A stretch of DNA of 64,000 nt, from the NCBI GenBank assembly GCA_037043015.1, contig CM073322.1:13713601-13777600 (forward strand). Direction: 5' to 3'. How positions within the stretch are numbered: the stretch's first letter is position 1; each line of letters opens with the position of its first letter. Shown in pieces: positions 45,358 to 57,687 of the stretch. Position numbers and translations under genes: made by a program. The notes under the pieces were generated by a model. That model saw nothing but the letters and a program-made list of their open reading frames with translations, was not told the origin of the DNA and did not search any database. Origin of the DNA: Bryum argenteum (taxonomy: Eukaryota > Streptophyta > Bryopsida > Bryales > Bryaceae).

Positions 45358-46777
45358 CTGTAAGAACGCGGTAGAAGTGTGTTTAGAAGCGGAAGAATAA
45401 GTGAAACACTGTACTTCATGAAATGGAACAGCCTGAAGAAATTTCAGAACAATGGCGTATCAAGCTTGGTGCAAAATCAATCGCAAACCGTGGTCTACAT
45501 TGCATTAATGTGCGCGCCGCATATCGCGTTATGAGCATGCCGCCATTGTTAACCATTTTAGAGTGTTCTAACTCAAGATGAATGATTATATGATATGGGA
45601 GATTCTTGAAATTTAAATTTAGGGATTAATAAGATCTTAAGAAATGTTGTATCCAAGTCAAGAATCCACGGATTTTATATAGGATGTATCTGTATAATTG
45701 TATCTATAATGGTTTCCTTGGATTTTATTCCATTATGATCTTTCTACACAATTTTTTTAGAAATTGATGATATACATGTGCACGTTAGAGGTTATGTACA
45801 AAAATCAAAATCGTAAGGATTTACTTTGTTGTGCATTATATAGTGAACATCTTGTTATTATCATATGATGAAAATAAATGAATACGCCGTTGTGAAAGAA
45901 TCCACATTGGCTCGGCCCAAGACAACAACAGCCACAACCTCCTTTTCCTGCCTTGAGAATTTAAAATTTAATTTTGAATCTCCCTCCCGCCCCGAGCTTT
46001 GTCTCTTAAGTAATCATCTCTCATATGATTCCTTGTATTTGCTTGCTTGATGTCTTGCGCCTGTTATGTTGTTTTGTTTCAATTGTCATAAGAAGTCATG
46101 ACTGTCAATCTAAAGTAGTGATACCTCCATTGCCACTACCTACACCACCACCGCCACCGCAAAGAAGGTTCCAAAGATGATCTTAAGAAGATACTGAAAA
46201 TGTATCATTCACGAGTGAGGTCACTTTAAGCTCAACTCAAACGTATTAAATCCAAGAAAAAATCAGATATTCCTCAAAACGGGGTCAATGAATGGCCAAG
46301 ACCTTCTATCGTGACTCCGTGGGTATCCACGCTCCACTAACTTGGATGCCAAACGTTGCGCCAACTCTAGGAGCATTAACCTTGAGATGACACAAATGGA
46401 TTCTTAATGTAAAGAGATTGGTACCACTCACACACAGGAATCGACAAAGAGATAGATAATCGTTTGCCCCGACGTTGGAAATCAATAAAAATGGTACTTT
46501 GAAGTATACAATAAGAAGCATTTACATTGGCCATTATAATAACTTGGTAAAAATTACAAATCATGTTTGATAATATTTAGGATTATGAGCATCAGTGTTG
46601 CTAGACTCCTTATTGAATTTGAAGTCAATTCAAGCAGCTTTAAAACCACCTGAAAATTTAATATACAAATCTACATCCGTCTTAATACATAGATAGATCC
46701 ATTTAAAGCATGTTCGATAAAATCTAGGAGTAAAATCTTTTTTCTATTCATAAAGGGAACCTACACCCAAGCATGTG
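45358..46777. other. interior of the inverted-repeat block, right of the retroelement
   Basis: AT-rich, with no domain in any open frame (longest are minus 46306-46521 and plus 45865-46050). From about 46590 to 46777 there is an additional diverged copy of the subrepeat found in the arms, so the right inner side has one subrepeat more than the left. Confidence 0.5.
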
Positions 46778-47575
46778 TAATCTCTGTAAGCCCAAGACGT
46801 TTAATGTTGCTAAACTCACTAATGCATATAAAATAAAATTAAATCACGCTTGAAACCACCTAGAGATTTAAAGTACACATTAAGATTTGCCTCAAAGAAT
46901 AAAAAGATCCATTTAAAGCATGTTCCATAAGATCAAGGAGTGAGATCTTCTTTCAATCTCATCAAGAGAACCGACACCCAAGCATGTGTAATCTTTGTAA
47001 GCCCAAGACGTTCAATGTTCCTAGCCTCACTAATAGATATAAAATTAAATTCAATCACCCTTAAAACCACCTAGAGATTTAAAGCACGCATTTAGATTCG
47101 CCTCAAAGCATAGATAGAGCCACTCAAAGCAAGTTCGATAAGATCAAGGCATTAAATCCTCTTTAATTTAATATCATTAGCAAAATCGGCACTCAAACCT
47201 AGCATAGATAGTTATTGAACGTAGGTGAGATGCATATTGTTGGTATGCAAACGATACTCGTTATTTTGCGTTGTCACTCCTTATTTTGCTGCATCTGCAT
47301 CTGTAACAACGCCCAAGTCATGAACTCCTTATTGCGCCGCACTTGTTTAAAAAGAGATAGTAATAAGTAAGAGAGTCGAGCCACACTATAGCGAGAGTAA
47401 AAAAATTCATGGTACATGTAAGTAAACGCAGTTTACCAACAACAATAGCTACACACCCTCAAAACGTCCGAGAGGTCCGAGTGCGGACAACGTGGTGGTG
47501 TCAGTTCAAACCCCCCAAAACGGTGATAATCGTTGTACTGCCTTTTCAAGGCCTTATTCCTATTTGACATGCGTG
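46778..47575 (-). repeat. long inverted repeat, right arm (798 bp)
   Basis: Reverse complement of 36707-37504, with the same length, near-identical sequence, the same unique outer part and two inner subrepeats. The outer boundary is near GCGTG (47571-47575), matching CACG at 36707. No obvious matching target duplication was found just outside the two arms, because the left flank is another subrepeat. Confidence 0.9.
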
Positions 47576-47747
47576 TAAGAGAAATTATGGCGCCGAGTCC
47601 GAACTCATACAACGTGATTCCACACACCTTTTTGTTACAATGCAAAAATTGAGGATTTTAAGCATTGAGATTGAGTGGCACGTTGCCTCGTTGCGCGCAT
47701 TGATTGTCACCGTACTACAATGGGGATGTAAATATAATGGTTAGCAC

Positions 47748-48405
47748 ATGGAACTTGCACCTTCTCAGGAAGATTCGGGAGAAATAGAGAGACTTGTCAT
47801 CACATGTACCTCTGGCCTTCTTCAAGCATGCCGAACAAATTGCTCGCAGAAATACTTCGTCGTACTCGTCTTGCTCTTGGTATTCTTTTTATTTTAATCC
47901 ATAGATTGTGACCTCAAAACTACTTCTAACAAAGAAATACTACCTTCTTGAGGTGAAATTGAGCCGGAGATGAGGCGCTTGCCTTTACCAGGATTTGATG
48001 AATAACGAAGAAGGGAGCTTACCCATGAACCTCAAAGTGAGGATGTCACATTGGATATGGATCAGGTATATACAATCATCTCCGCTACAATGTCAAAATG
48101 GTCTATGTTCTTGCATTTGTTTTTCTTATTGTCAGCTAGGTAAACTTCCGCTCATATAGATTCCTCCAATCTTGTAGGATGTCATCCATTTGCGTGATGG
48201 TTCTTTTGCATTGGAGAAGCCAGGACAAGCCGACCATGCTAATGCATGCATCCTGCACTTGTCCATTACACTTAAGTGCGGAGAGGCAACCCGCTCAATT
48301 GCTAGATTTGCCTTCTACATGGCTTCTTATGTATCAGATAGTACTGATCCGCAACAAAAACACGCCGCTACTTTTGTCCACCAATACTCTACTCAAAATG
48401 TCTAG
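47748..48405 (+). CDS. possible small gene of unknown function
   Basis: Three exon-like pieces on the plus strand just outside the inverted-repeat block. An ATG at 47748 opens MELAPSQEDSGEIERLVITC and runs about 45 codons to a possible donor (TTG|GTATTC). A middle piece reads EPQSEDVTLDMDQ, ending at donor 48065|GTATAT. The last piece, 48177-48405, starts after TTGTAG with DVIHLRDGSFALEKPGQADH and ends at TAG. The middle-to-last join is in phase 0; the first-to-middle join I could not place. No family recognised. It may equally be a fragment. Confidence 0.3.
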
Positions 48406-49209
48406 TAGCATTACACGATGGATAGAGTTTTGAGTAGGCACAATCAATTACAGACGAGGCTTGAAGAATCAAGTAGGATTTGAGTAGGCAATTACCAACT
48501 AGGCAATTCCTGACTAGGCACTTGCCGACTAAGCGAGAAGGATCAAATTTGATCCGAGGAGGCTGCTACCGACTAGGACAAAAGGGTCAAGTAGGATGGT
48601 AAAGAAAGGGTCAAGTAGGATGGAAAAGAGACAAATCCATACCTATTTGCGAGTTTTGAAAGTGCCGTTCCAGCCTTCATCAAGTTGGTTGTGTTCAGTA
48701 ATTGCTAAGTTTGATATGAATAGAATTTTATGGTTATCTAGTTGTGTATATGTGTGTTTCTATAGGTGCTCAAATTGTACTTGTTTCTATTTGTGTTTTG
48801 ATGATCGCCAAGTAGGAAATAAGTATGCATTTGATATTAGTGACTCCCAAGTAAGAAATGTATATATGTCTATTTTAGTGACTCGGAATGTACTATGTGT
48901 CTATTTGAGTGACTCAGAATATACTGCCAAATCGGAGTGGTATTGTAAGTATGAACGTAATCTTGAGAGAAACATTGCGTGCGTAGCCAAATTGTAAGAT
49001 CCGAGTGTCAAAGTAATAATTTGTCAAATCAATACGATTTGTCATGTAAAGTAGAGTCAAATATTATCAAATTGAGGGATTAGAGAAAGTATTGAGTTGA
49101 GAGAATATCTGTAAGTTCAAAATGTACAAACTGTCAAGTTGCTAGAGTGTCGAGTTGGAGTGAAAAACTCAAAAATTTCTAAATACCAATCTCAGAATTC
49201 TGAAGTATA
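48406..49209. other. short repeats downstream of FANCI
   Basis: 48.43-48.63 kb has many scattered copies of GACTAGGCA-like and GGGTCAAGTAGGATGG-like words. 48.80-48.93 kb has three to four imperfect units of about 36-38 bp built on AGTGACTC, GAAATGTATATATGTCTATT and similar. The plus open frame 48596-48997 crosses these repeats and is probably not a gene. Confidence 0.55.
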
Positions 49210-52200
49210 TCAACGTTGCCTCTTTGAAGCAGAGACTTGGCGGGAAACGGGTTGTTGTCCTTCTTGGTCTTCATCTGAATCTACCACTCTACTCCTCCGT
49301 TTAAAAGCTGCTGACCCTCCTGAACGTCGGCCTTCGGACGCATGCGATGGTCTCACTACTCCTTGTGCATGCACAGCCTCCTCGTCGCTTTCGACAACCA
49401 CGGCATCATTCCCACCTGCACCCACCTCCTCCGCCTCAAGATCTTCCGCTCCATTGTCCTCCGTTTCATCGTCATCCACAACCTGCTGATTCAATGGTTC
49501 CTCTTCCGCACCTTCCTCAGCTTGTTCTCCAATCTCTTCCTCAGCTTGCTCTCCAATCTCTTCCTCAGCTTGCTCTCCAATCTCTTCCTCAGCTTGTTCT
49601 CCAATCTCATCCTCAGCTTGTTCCCCGATCTCTTCCTCTGCCTCAACTTCGGCCTCCTCCCCATCCCCCTCTCCCTCCTCTCTTGCCTCTTCTGACGGAG
49701 CTCCACCCATCGATCTATGCGCCACAGCTCTGGCTTTCTTCACTGTGTCCATGATCTTAAAATCGCGTGCTGTGCTCCGCTTCGCATGTCGCATTAGATT
49801 CACTTTCGTGATCCGACTCAGCTGGATCAAGTACCGCTCGTAATCTTCGATGTGATAGATCAAGTTGGGAATGGTCCTTCCTTCTCTTCTGATCTTCGAA
49901 AATGACTGATTCTCTTGCTGGTCCTGTTCATTTGCCCCATTAATTGTCAAGACAATTACAGTCGTTTCAAAACGATACAACATACAGCATGCATCATGCT
50001 TACAAAGAAGCAACAACTCTATTGTTCTGGTCACAGAGAAGTGGTATTAGCATGACTCATACCCGCTGCATGACAGCCATGAACAAGTAGAGTGGTGCAG
50101 TCAACTTCGTGCAGGTGACTTCAGCAAGCTTTTGAAACCGGGGTGTAGGAAGCGACTGGATGAAACCTTTGGTGGCAATGCACATCTTCGTAGATGCTGC
50201 CAAGCACTTGTATAGGTGTATTGCAAACTTAAGAAAATTCTCCGCCAAAGTGCCTGCATAGGTTCATTATGAACACGTTAATGGTGTGGCCTCAACGCAC
50301 AGGGTTGTAAACACGGGAGAAATAGTTCGGGATAAATGATAGCAGTGAAGGTGAACCTTACCTAGAACAATTAATAACCTTTACTATGACATGCATGATT
50401 AGGAATGAAAATAGAAGCCCGCAGTCTCCTCTAACAATTTCCACATCAACAGAGCCTCCTACCTGCTAAGCTTAAATTGCAGAAATCTGAGAGCATGAGC
50501 ACCACCGCCTCCATTCGTGCATAGAGCACATCCTCCAATTGTAAACGCCTTGGTGCTGCTAAGAAGCCCGCATTGGTATTTCTGCTCCCGGGAGGTCTCA
50601 CTGGTTTGAGAAACTTGATCTTTACAATCAACCACTCCATATCTTTCAGAACTTTCTCGCCATTCTGAAGGAGTAAACCAGCTACTATAATCTTAGTGGT
50701 ATTGTCAATGATCGGAAAATCCGATGATGAATCCTGCGGCTGAGATTCCTCGAATCCCATGACCTTCATCAGTTCCGCGGAAAATCCCTTCGCCAAAATG
50801 AGATCATCCGGGGGAGCCTTCAAGGACAATGCCAGAGCTGCCACCGCCGAGGCAACTCCTACATTAAACTTGATCTTCTTCTTGCAGAGCTTTGTTGCCC
50901 AAACCGCTTGCTTTTTCATCAACGACGGTGGTAATTTCCGCCCCAACAGGAGAATGAGTTTCAGTAAAATCTACGACCAGAATAAATTTGATATGAACAA
51001 ATATCAGAATAAGAAGTGCAACACAACGCATACTGAACTATCAAAATATGTGCAGCATCGAGCAAATTCATGCATACCAGGTTTAACCATTGTAACATTG
51101 TAAAAAAAATGAAGAACTAAGACGGTACTAGTAAGTCGGCATGTGCAAACAGTAATCAGCAGCTAAGCAACCAGTGCGTAAGTCAAAAGAAAAATCAAGG
51201 CAATGATCTGAAGATCTACTGGAATTGGCAATGGTATATCAGGCTACCATACCTCAGCCACTTTGAAGAGCGATTGGGCAAGTACTTTCAGAAGCAGAGG
51301 TTGAATATGAGTGGAAAGCCAGTGATACAGAAGTTTTGCATCAGGTTCTTCCATGGTTCCGAACCCACGTACATTCGAAGTTGCATCCAACGCTTCGTCG
51401 TCCGCCTCAGCGTTATAGTCCAAATTAATCTCACGCAATATTTCTGGCAGACAGTCTCTTTGTAATGCTGTTCGGCAGAGAGCGTCCAAAGATCGCACAG
51501 CATCGAGCATGGGCCCCTCGGACAAATCCTCAGAACTTGTTTTCCTTCCCTTTTTTGGCTTCTCAGGCTGAGGATTACTTTCAGATGGCGTTTCCGGATT
51601 TTCAAACTCTGACATATCCTCAAGTATTACCCTAAAAAGTGGATTAGCTATTGTTTTCCAATCGTTACTATGTAACTCTAAGGATGTAGGGGTAACCTTA
51701 TCTTCTACTGGTACACCAACGAAACCCTTCCAATATCTGGAACAACTTGGAAGTGCGAAATTCAGAATTGGAGCATCTTCCTGTTCTGAACCAATATGGA
51801 GAAGGTAAGCAACACAAGAAGCAGATAAGAACGTAGCACGTCGTTCATGTACTGCCCGAGGCACGGCAAACTTGGCTGGTTTCCCTTGTCCTGCATTTCC
51901 ACCTTGGGCTCCCGGCTCTGTCGGCTTTCGGCCTCTCCCGCTCGGAGGTTTAGAGGTAGGGCCTGACTTGAACAGGTATTTCGATGCTTTGGCGTGCTGC
52001 TTCTGGTTGACAGTTTGCTGAAGAGAATCAAACAACACAAAGTAGCTCTTAAGTTCTTGTTTAATTTCACCCTGGCGGGACTCGTCCTGTGTACGAATCA
52101 ACTCCGAAACAGCTGCGTCTATTAGCACCTCCAATACTCCCAGGAAGAGACGCCCTTGCTCCAGTTTCCGCTCACCTTCCACTGTCTCGATTGAGAAATT

Positions 52201-55200
52201 TTCAGTTTTGTCAAGTTTAAAATCTGAAAGTCACACGTAATTTATCAGCTCTCAAACTCCAAAGTCCTCCCAAAATCATGAAAGAGCATGCGCTCTCCGA
52301 CGTAGTTCACACCAAAGAAACAGATGGACATCAATGAAGGACCAATTTAGAGAAAGTAACACGTTAGCGCTAAAGAAAGCAAGAGATTGCAGCTAGAACA
52401 AAAGCCTGCTGCAGTAACACTAACCTTCAAGGGACCTGCTTTGTACAAATTTCCGAATTTTAGAAAACGCGGCACCGAGTAACTGGCCACTGGATAACTG
52501 ACTTTTCTGCACTCAAAGCAAAGCCAAGCGTATAAATTATGGGAGAAAATTCACACTGAAAGTCTTCCTTAAGCACAATTGCCGACGACATCAAAGATCT
52601 CATCGGCAAAGAGACGTACATCTTGTTCTTCAGAGAATGTGAAACCAAACGAGTCTCCTGCAGTTGAAGAATCTTCCCCGGGAACCTTCTGTGGCTGCAA
52701 GATGAGTAACTGATGGACGCACGCGAGCAGATGATCGAAAGGCTCTTCCAAATGTAAGTTCATGTTTCGGATGAGAACACAGTCGTTCAGCTTCAGAACA
52801 ACAGCCCCATCCTAAGAGCATTCATACAAAAATTGCTGTGAGCTGGAGACAAACATGACTTGTAGCAACGATAGGTTGCCCAGACGTTTGCAACATCTGA
52901 TGCTATTCTTCCAGTCTACCAATTTCTGAACTCCATAGTTACAGCGTAAGAGCATTTTTTTTCACTTGTCACCGTTCTCAATAACTGTGTTCTACTGTTA
53001 AACTGATGCAGGCAACTCAAGTCATTACAAACACTGGCTGATCAATAAACGCTCTGAAGCTGACCTCTTTTTCCTCGTAGAAGTGGCGGAAGTGAGACCA
53101 AACGAGATCAAATACTTCTTCAGCCGAAGCAGGGTCCACGAGTAGCAGACCAGGAAGCCTTTTATACAGAGTTTCTCTAACAGAGACCTAATACAACAGG
53201 AAAATCAATTAGCTTAACCCTGGTGAAAAGCGAAGTCCAGGCAGCAATTGTCTGGAGAAAGATTACACGATGCATATACGTTCACGCCACAAATCAGCAC
53301 ACGAAGAGTTCTTCAAAACAAACGGTTCTTTAAGAGGTATTAAACTGCATGATTAGTGACAGATAGACGAAGTCACCGCTGCAAATGTAAGTTATTTAAT
53401 GCAGCTAATTGGGAGTTAATGAATTTCGAACTTTCATGAAACATAATAACATGACGGGATCAATCTTCTACGTTCACACTGTTTTTAGATTTTATCGAAT
53501 GTCCAGAAGCTCCTTCAAGACAACCTACAAGAACTACACCCTCATGCACTTCATGAAAATTCGCAAGTGCGAAAAGGGTAGGTAGTAGATGATATGTAAA
53601 TGGCATGCTTGACCAATCGGGGACGTGAGGACTGACAAACAGAGCCTCAGTATCCCGTGCATAATGTTCAAAACTCAACTTCCTTGCAAATATGCAGCCA
53701 GTCCTGATCACAAAGGTTGATAACAGGGGAGACCAAGTCACCTGCTGAGAAAGACAGCGTCGTAGTATCCCAAGAAGTTCTTGCAGGAGGTTCTTATTCC
53801 GTCCACTCATTCCACGTCTCGGCACTTGCTGACTACCGGACTGACTAGAGCTCGGTTCACTCATTGACATCCTTAACCAAGACTCAGATTCCGAGTTGTT
53901 ATTCGAATGCACACGAGCTTGTTTATCAGCAATAATAAGATCCAGAAGTCCTTCAACGGCAATTATGCGAGTGTTGGCTTCACGGCTGAACATAGATTTT
54001 CTTAAGACAAGAATCGTGTAGTCCTGCTCAGAAAGAGTATAAAGAAAACTCATTAAATATAAATTCCTCAATACAACCCTTAACATAGACTATTAAGATG
54101 CAGAAGAAAATCCGTCTCTCGTCTATCCAATGCTTACCTGGAGATCACGACTGAGGTGAAACAAAGGGCACAAGGCTCGAATGATAGAAGAAGTTGGATT
54201 ACTGGGCAAGAAAGTGAAGTAGTCCAGACTTTCTTTCAGACGCGACCCATGCTCTAACATTAATTGGGGATACTTGTGCACAAGCTCCGCCAACATCCTG
54301 GAACAACAACGAATTGATTCATTCAATCTAGACAAACCACAAGGTGAAATTTTGAGACGCATGGAGTTCTGATGATGCAACAACAACTACTCCGGCTACG
54401 AAGCAAAATATATCTCAAACACATGACCCTGATCTGACTGCATGCTACACTCTACGTGCAACATGAAACCCACAATTCTCGGTCCTGTAGTAATAAGCTT
54501 CGCCAAACCGTATCGCCTTAAACAAGCAGAACCTGTTACTCTTCTGGATCAAACTATATCAGCTTCCGACACGCAGCAGAAGTACAAGAAGATCAGTTAC
54601 CCTGAACCTTTTTAAAATGTAAAAAGTATCATATATGGAATAAATTCCCCTAACGTGAGAAGGATTGCTACTTAAGTACTGAACTTGCCTGATGATCAGA
54701 GCGCTTTGTTGAGACTTGAGACCTATTATCCGGCACTTGCTCTGTTCAATGATCTACATACACAACAAAGGAAAAGTACTCTTCATCAATGATGTAGGAT
54801 TTCAAGGCATATCCTACTTTTGTTGGAAAATTCATTCTCATCAGAGCAGTGAAAACGTTCGATTTCAGCATTGAGCTGAGTTAGGTGAAACAGGCTGGGA
54901 ATTGACAATTATATTCGAAATTGCAAGGATGAACCTGCTGATAAGACTCTCGAAAGAAGCAGTCCAGGACGCAAAGCATTGCAGCATGTTCAAAAGACGA
55001 TGATGACAAACTACGATGCATAAACTGATTCTGTCAACCCACAACAACGACCTCTCTCTACCACGACACCAACATCGCATGTAACAATACCGATAATTGA
55101 TGTGTACCACTTCTGATCTATTGGCAGGATGCTCCTAAAGTGTCTGTGTCATAAAACAAAGATTGAAAAAGCACGAACTAACACCAGTAAGAAGTACTCA

Positions 55201-57687
55201 CTTCATCACGTGCTATTTCGTGCACCTTAAACGCTACTACCAAAATCTTCAAGCCCAATTCCTGAGTGTCTGTAGCACGATCTGCATGCCCAGCATCCTC
55301 AGCTGACACCAATCGACCACCTGCTCCTGATTCAATAAATATGAAGCCTAACTGCACAACACTGGGAATTATGTGGTCCCATCCAAATGCACTACTTTGG
55401 ACCTGCATCAACAACACTGGTCTTAAATGGAGTTAAGAACAATCTAGATCGCAACGACTACGTGGAAGACTGGAGCAGAAAGATTGAAATCATGAAAAAC
55501 AATCAGGCCATCCAGAATAAATCAGCAAAAAGCATCAGTCATACGGCAAGATTAGTCCCATGACGATAAAGTGCATCAGAGGACGGAAAACTGACAGTCT
55601 GTAGAACGTTACACTCCGCGAAGCTTTTAGTTGCCCCAGAATAGAGAGCCCCATCCACTTTCACACAAACTGATGGATAAATTTCTGATGTCATATTAAA
55701 GAGACACAAGAGACACTTCAAAAGCAGCACGGAGATATTGCTCGTAACAATCTCAAGCGACATATTGATTATGAAACTTACAGTACGCATGAATGCCGAT
55801 TCCGTCGCTTTGGCGGTCTTCAGACACGTGGTACCCAACACGGACGATGCCCACAACGAATCCCTGTCGTCATAAAGCGAACAAAGGGTAACTTATAAGA
55901 GAGAGAGTCATCAAGAAATTCTACACAACCTTGGTTTCCATACATACTTCTTGCATTCATGTGAGAAGCTCTGTGTATCACGTTGTCATCCATACCTGCA
56001 CCTCTCACAATCTTGGGATGACTTCAGCGCTGCAGCTTTTAAGATATCTAAACATTGCACTTCGAACCTTTGGATGCGAGCTAGAGACAACAATACAGCC
56101 ACCGCGAAAGGGCTAAGTGTTTCATGGTTAGAGCGAGCAGCAGCAAGCCATTCGGCCCCTAGGGCCGGATCCTGCTTCACGGCAAAGTTGATATGAAGAA
56201 TGACCGTTCCCTCCACTTGACAAAATACATCAACTCCTGCTGAACATTAACACGTTTCGCGATTTTCTCAGGGCAAGATTATCATCTCACTGCCGAACGT
56301 GTCTTTCAACACAGGTAATTTCAAACACGATGGTTTTTATATTTCTCTACACGTTCTTATTATAGGCCTATCCGTACAAACCTCGTCTTCAGCATCTCTG
56401 CAAATAAGAATCATCAGAATGAAATGAATCGCTCGAAAATATATCACAACTTACCGCTATTCGAACCATTTTGAGCAGACTCTTGCGACCGTGAGTTTTG
56501 CAACTTGCTAAAGAAGGACATGATGCCATTAATAATTACACGTTTGTGGCCACGAGAAGCAAGCAGCCCCAATTGGTAGATCAAGGATGGCAGATCTAGG
56601 GGCTCAACCTCCTTCATATGACTGAAAATCTTCTTGAGAAAGTCTTCAACTTGCTCTGAGTCTAGGAGCAACTCCCGTAGCATACACGCCATTCTTGTCA
56701 GTAACCGCTTGGACCACGGAATGGCTAGAAAACGAGAAACAATATGTTCCTTGTATTCCCTTCCGCTTATCTGAAGATTCTCTCCCTAGACGCAACAAAG
56801 GAGAAGATTACTACCACAAACGGTGCGCCTCTGTGGAAAAGAAACGGGTGGCCGGTCGGAACTTTCAAATTAAGCACCAATTCATATGCTGTTCAAACGA
56901 TCAGTTTCATTACATACCACTCACATACTAAAAAATAAGCATACTAATGGCACCCATTGATCAAGAACTCCCGAACTGCGAAACTGCGTCTAAAACGTGA
57001 ACCACCAACACTCCGTTCAGAACTCGGGAACAGAAGTAATAGATCAAGCATAATTGATCTGAAGCCATGGCTACGAAACGAATAGTAATGCCATCACGCT
57101 GATAGTATTCTTGCACATTCTACATCAACGCTTTATAAATTGCACCTGATGCAGGTATCCTTTCAGACGAAATCGTTTACCTGTTCTCCGGACACAAGGA
57201 CAGGTGTGGTTGAGGATGATATCATTGACAAACAGTTAGGGAGAAGATCCAGGCCCCTGCCTTCATCATTGGCCCCATTAGTCTCGAGGTTGGACACAAC
57301 CGCTTCCACAACTGATGGGAGGAGGCGACAAGGCAATGAGCTCATCTCTTGAGCAAAAAATGAAAGGCATTCCAACACCTTCTTGTCAGCATCGAGCTTC
57401 TGCTCGTTCATCAGCTCAATTACGCGCACAACTACCAGAACTAAAAGCTTTGCAGGTCTGGAGGATTCGTCCTTCTCCACCAAGGGCATCAAGAAACGAA
57501 ATAAGGCTCGAGCATAGTTCAACACTGCTTCCCCAGAGTTCACATCTCTACAACGTTTTTCAAAGGCTTCCAGCACTATTTCATCATTCCTGGACAATAT
57601 GAACTCTGAAATAGTCCGTTGTTTCTCCGATGGCTGCGAAGATTCTGATGCCAGTGCCGCTTCAACAACCTCATCGTCGAACTCCAT
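49210..57687 (-). CDS. FANCI: Fanconi anemia group I protein homolog
   Basis: Partner of FANCD2 in the ID clamp that acts in DNA interstrand crosslink repair. Exons: 57687-57181, 56770-56455, 56215-55996, 55863-55782, 55402-55202, 54753-54689, 54297-54138, 54023-53742, 53187-53065, 52811 to about 52587, 52506-52425, 52223-51253, 50970-50463, 50253-50063 and 49923-49210. Phases agree throughout and the product is about 1548 residues (human 1328). Shared landmarks: DLPSLIYQLGLLASRGHKRV, VEGTVILHINFAVK with LARIQRF, FGWDHIIPSVVQLGFIFIES, SLDYFTFLPSNP, DYTILVLRKSMF, LRRCLSQQ, MEWLIVKIK and IPNLIYHIEDYERYLIQLS followed by KVNLMRHAKRSTARDFKI. Exon 6 ends at a GC donor. The exon 10 donor is the least certain join. 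Ile537 occupies the place of human Lys523. The C-terminal 160 residues are acidic, carry an eight-residue repeat, and end in a basic FKRRSR...SKRQR, likely a nuclear signal. Confidence 0.93.
49513..49636 (-). repeat. 24-bp coding repeat, five units, in FANCI
   Basis: Five in-frame copies encode the octapeptide EEEIGEQA (one copy EDEIGEQA). Units differ by only one or two bases, so copy number is probably variable. The antisense strand is also open here and should not be read as a gene. Confidence 0.93.
54298..54688 (-). other. GC-AG intron in FANCI
   Basis: The 391-base intron starts after ATCATCAG with GCAAGTTC, the strict consensus required of GC donors, and ends GTTGTTCCAG. The flanking residues IIEQSKCRIIGLKSQQSALI and MLAELVHKYPQLML align with the human FANCI region around EILEQVLNRVV and LLSNIVMYAPLVL, and no frame-keeping GT donor was found nearby. 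Confidence 0.8.

Noticed and set aside
48596-48997. 133-codon plus frame downstream of FANCI
   Set aside because: It crosses short tandem repeats, is rich in Cys, Tyr and Val in a way typical of AT-rich noncoding DNA, and has no domain.
49139-49754. Leu/Gln/Pro repeat frames on the plus strand
   Set aside because: Antisense of the FANCI EEEIGEQA repeat.
54865-55110. Open minus frame first considered as a FANCI exon
   Set aside because: It does not align with FANCI. The true exon 6 at 54753-54689 joins exon 5 in phase, placing this frame inside an intron.
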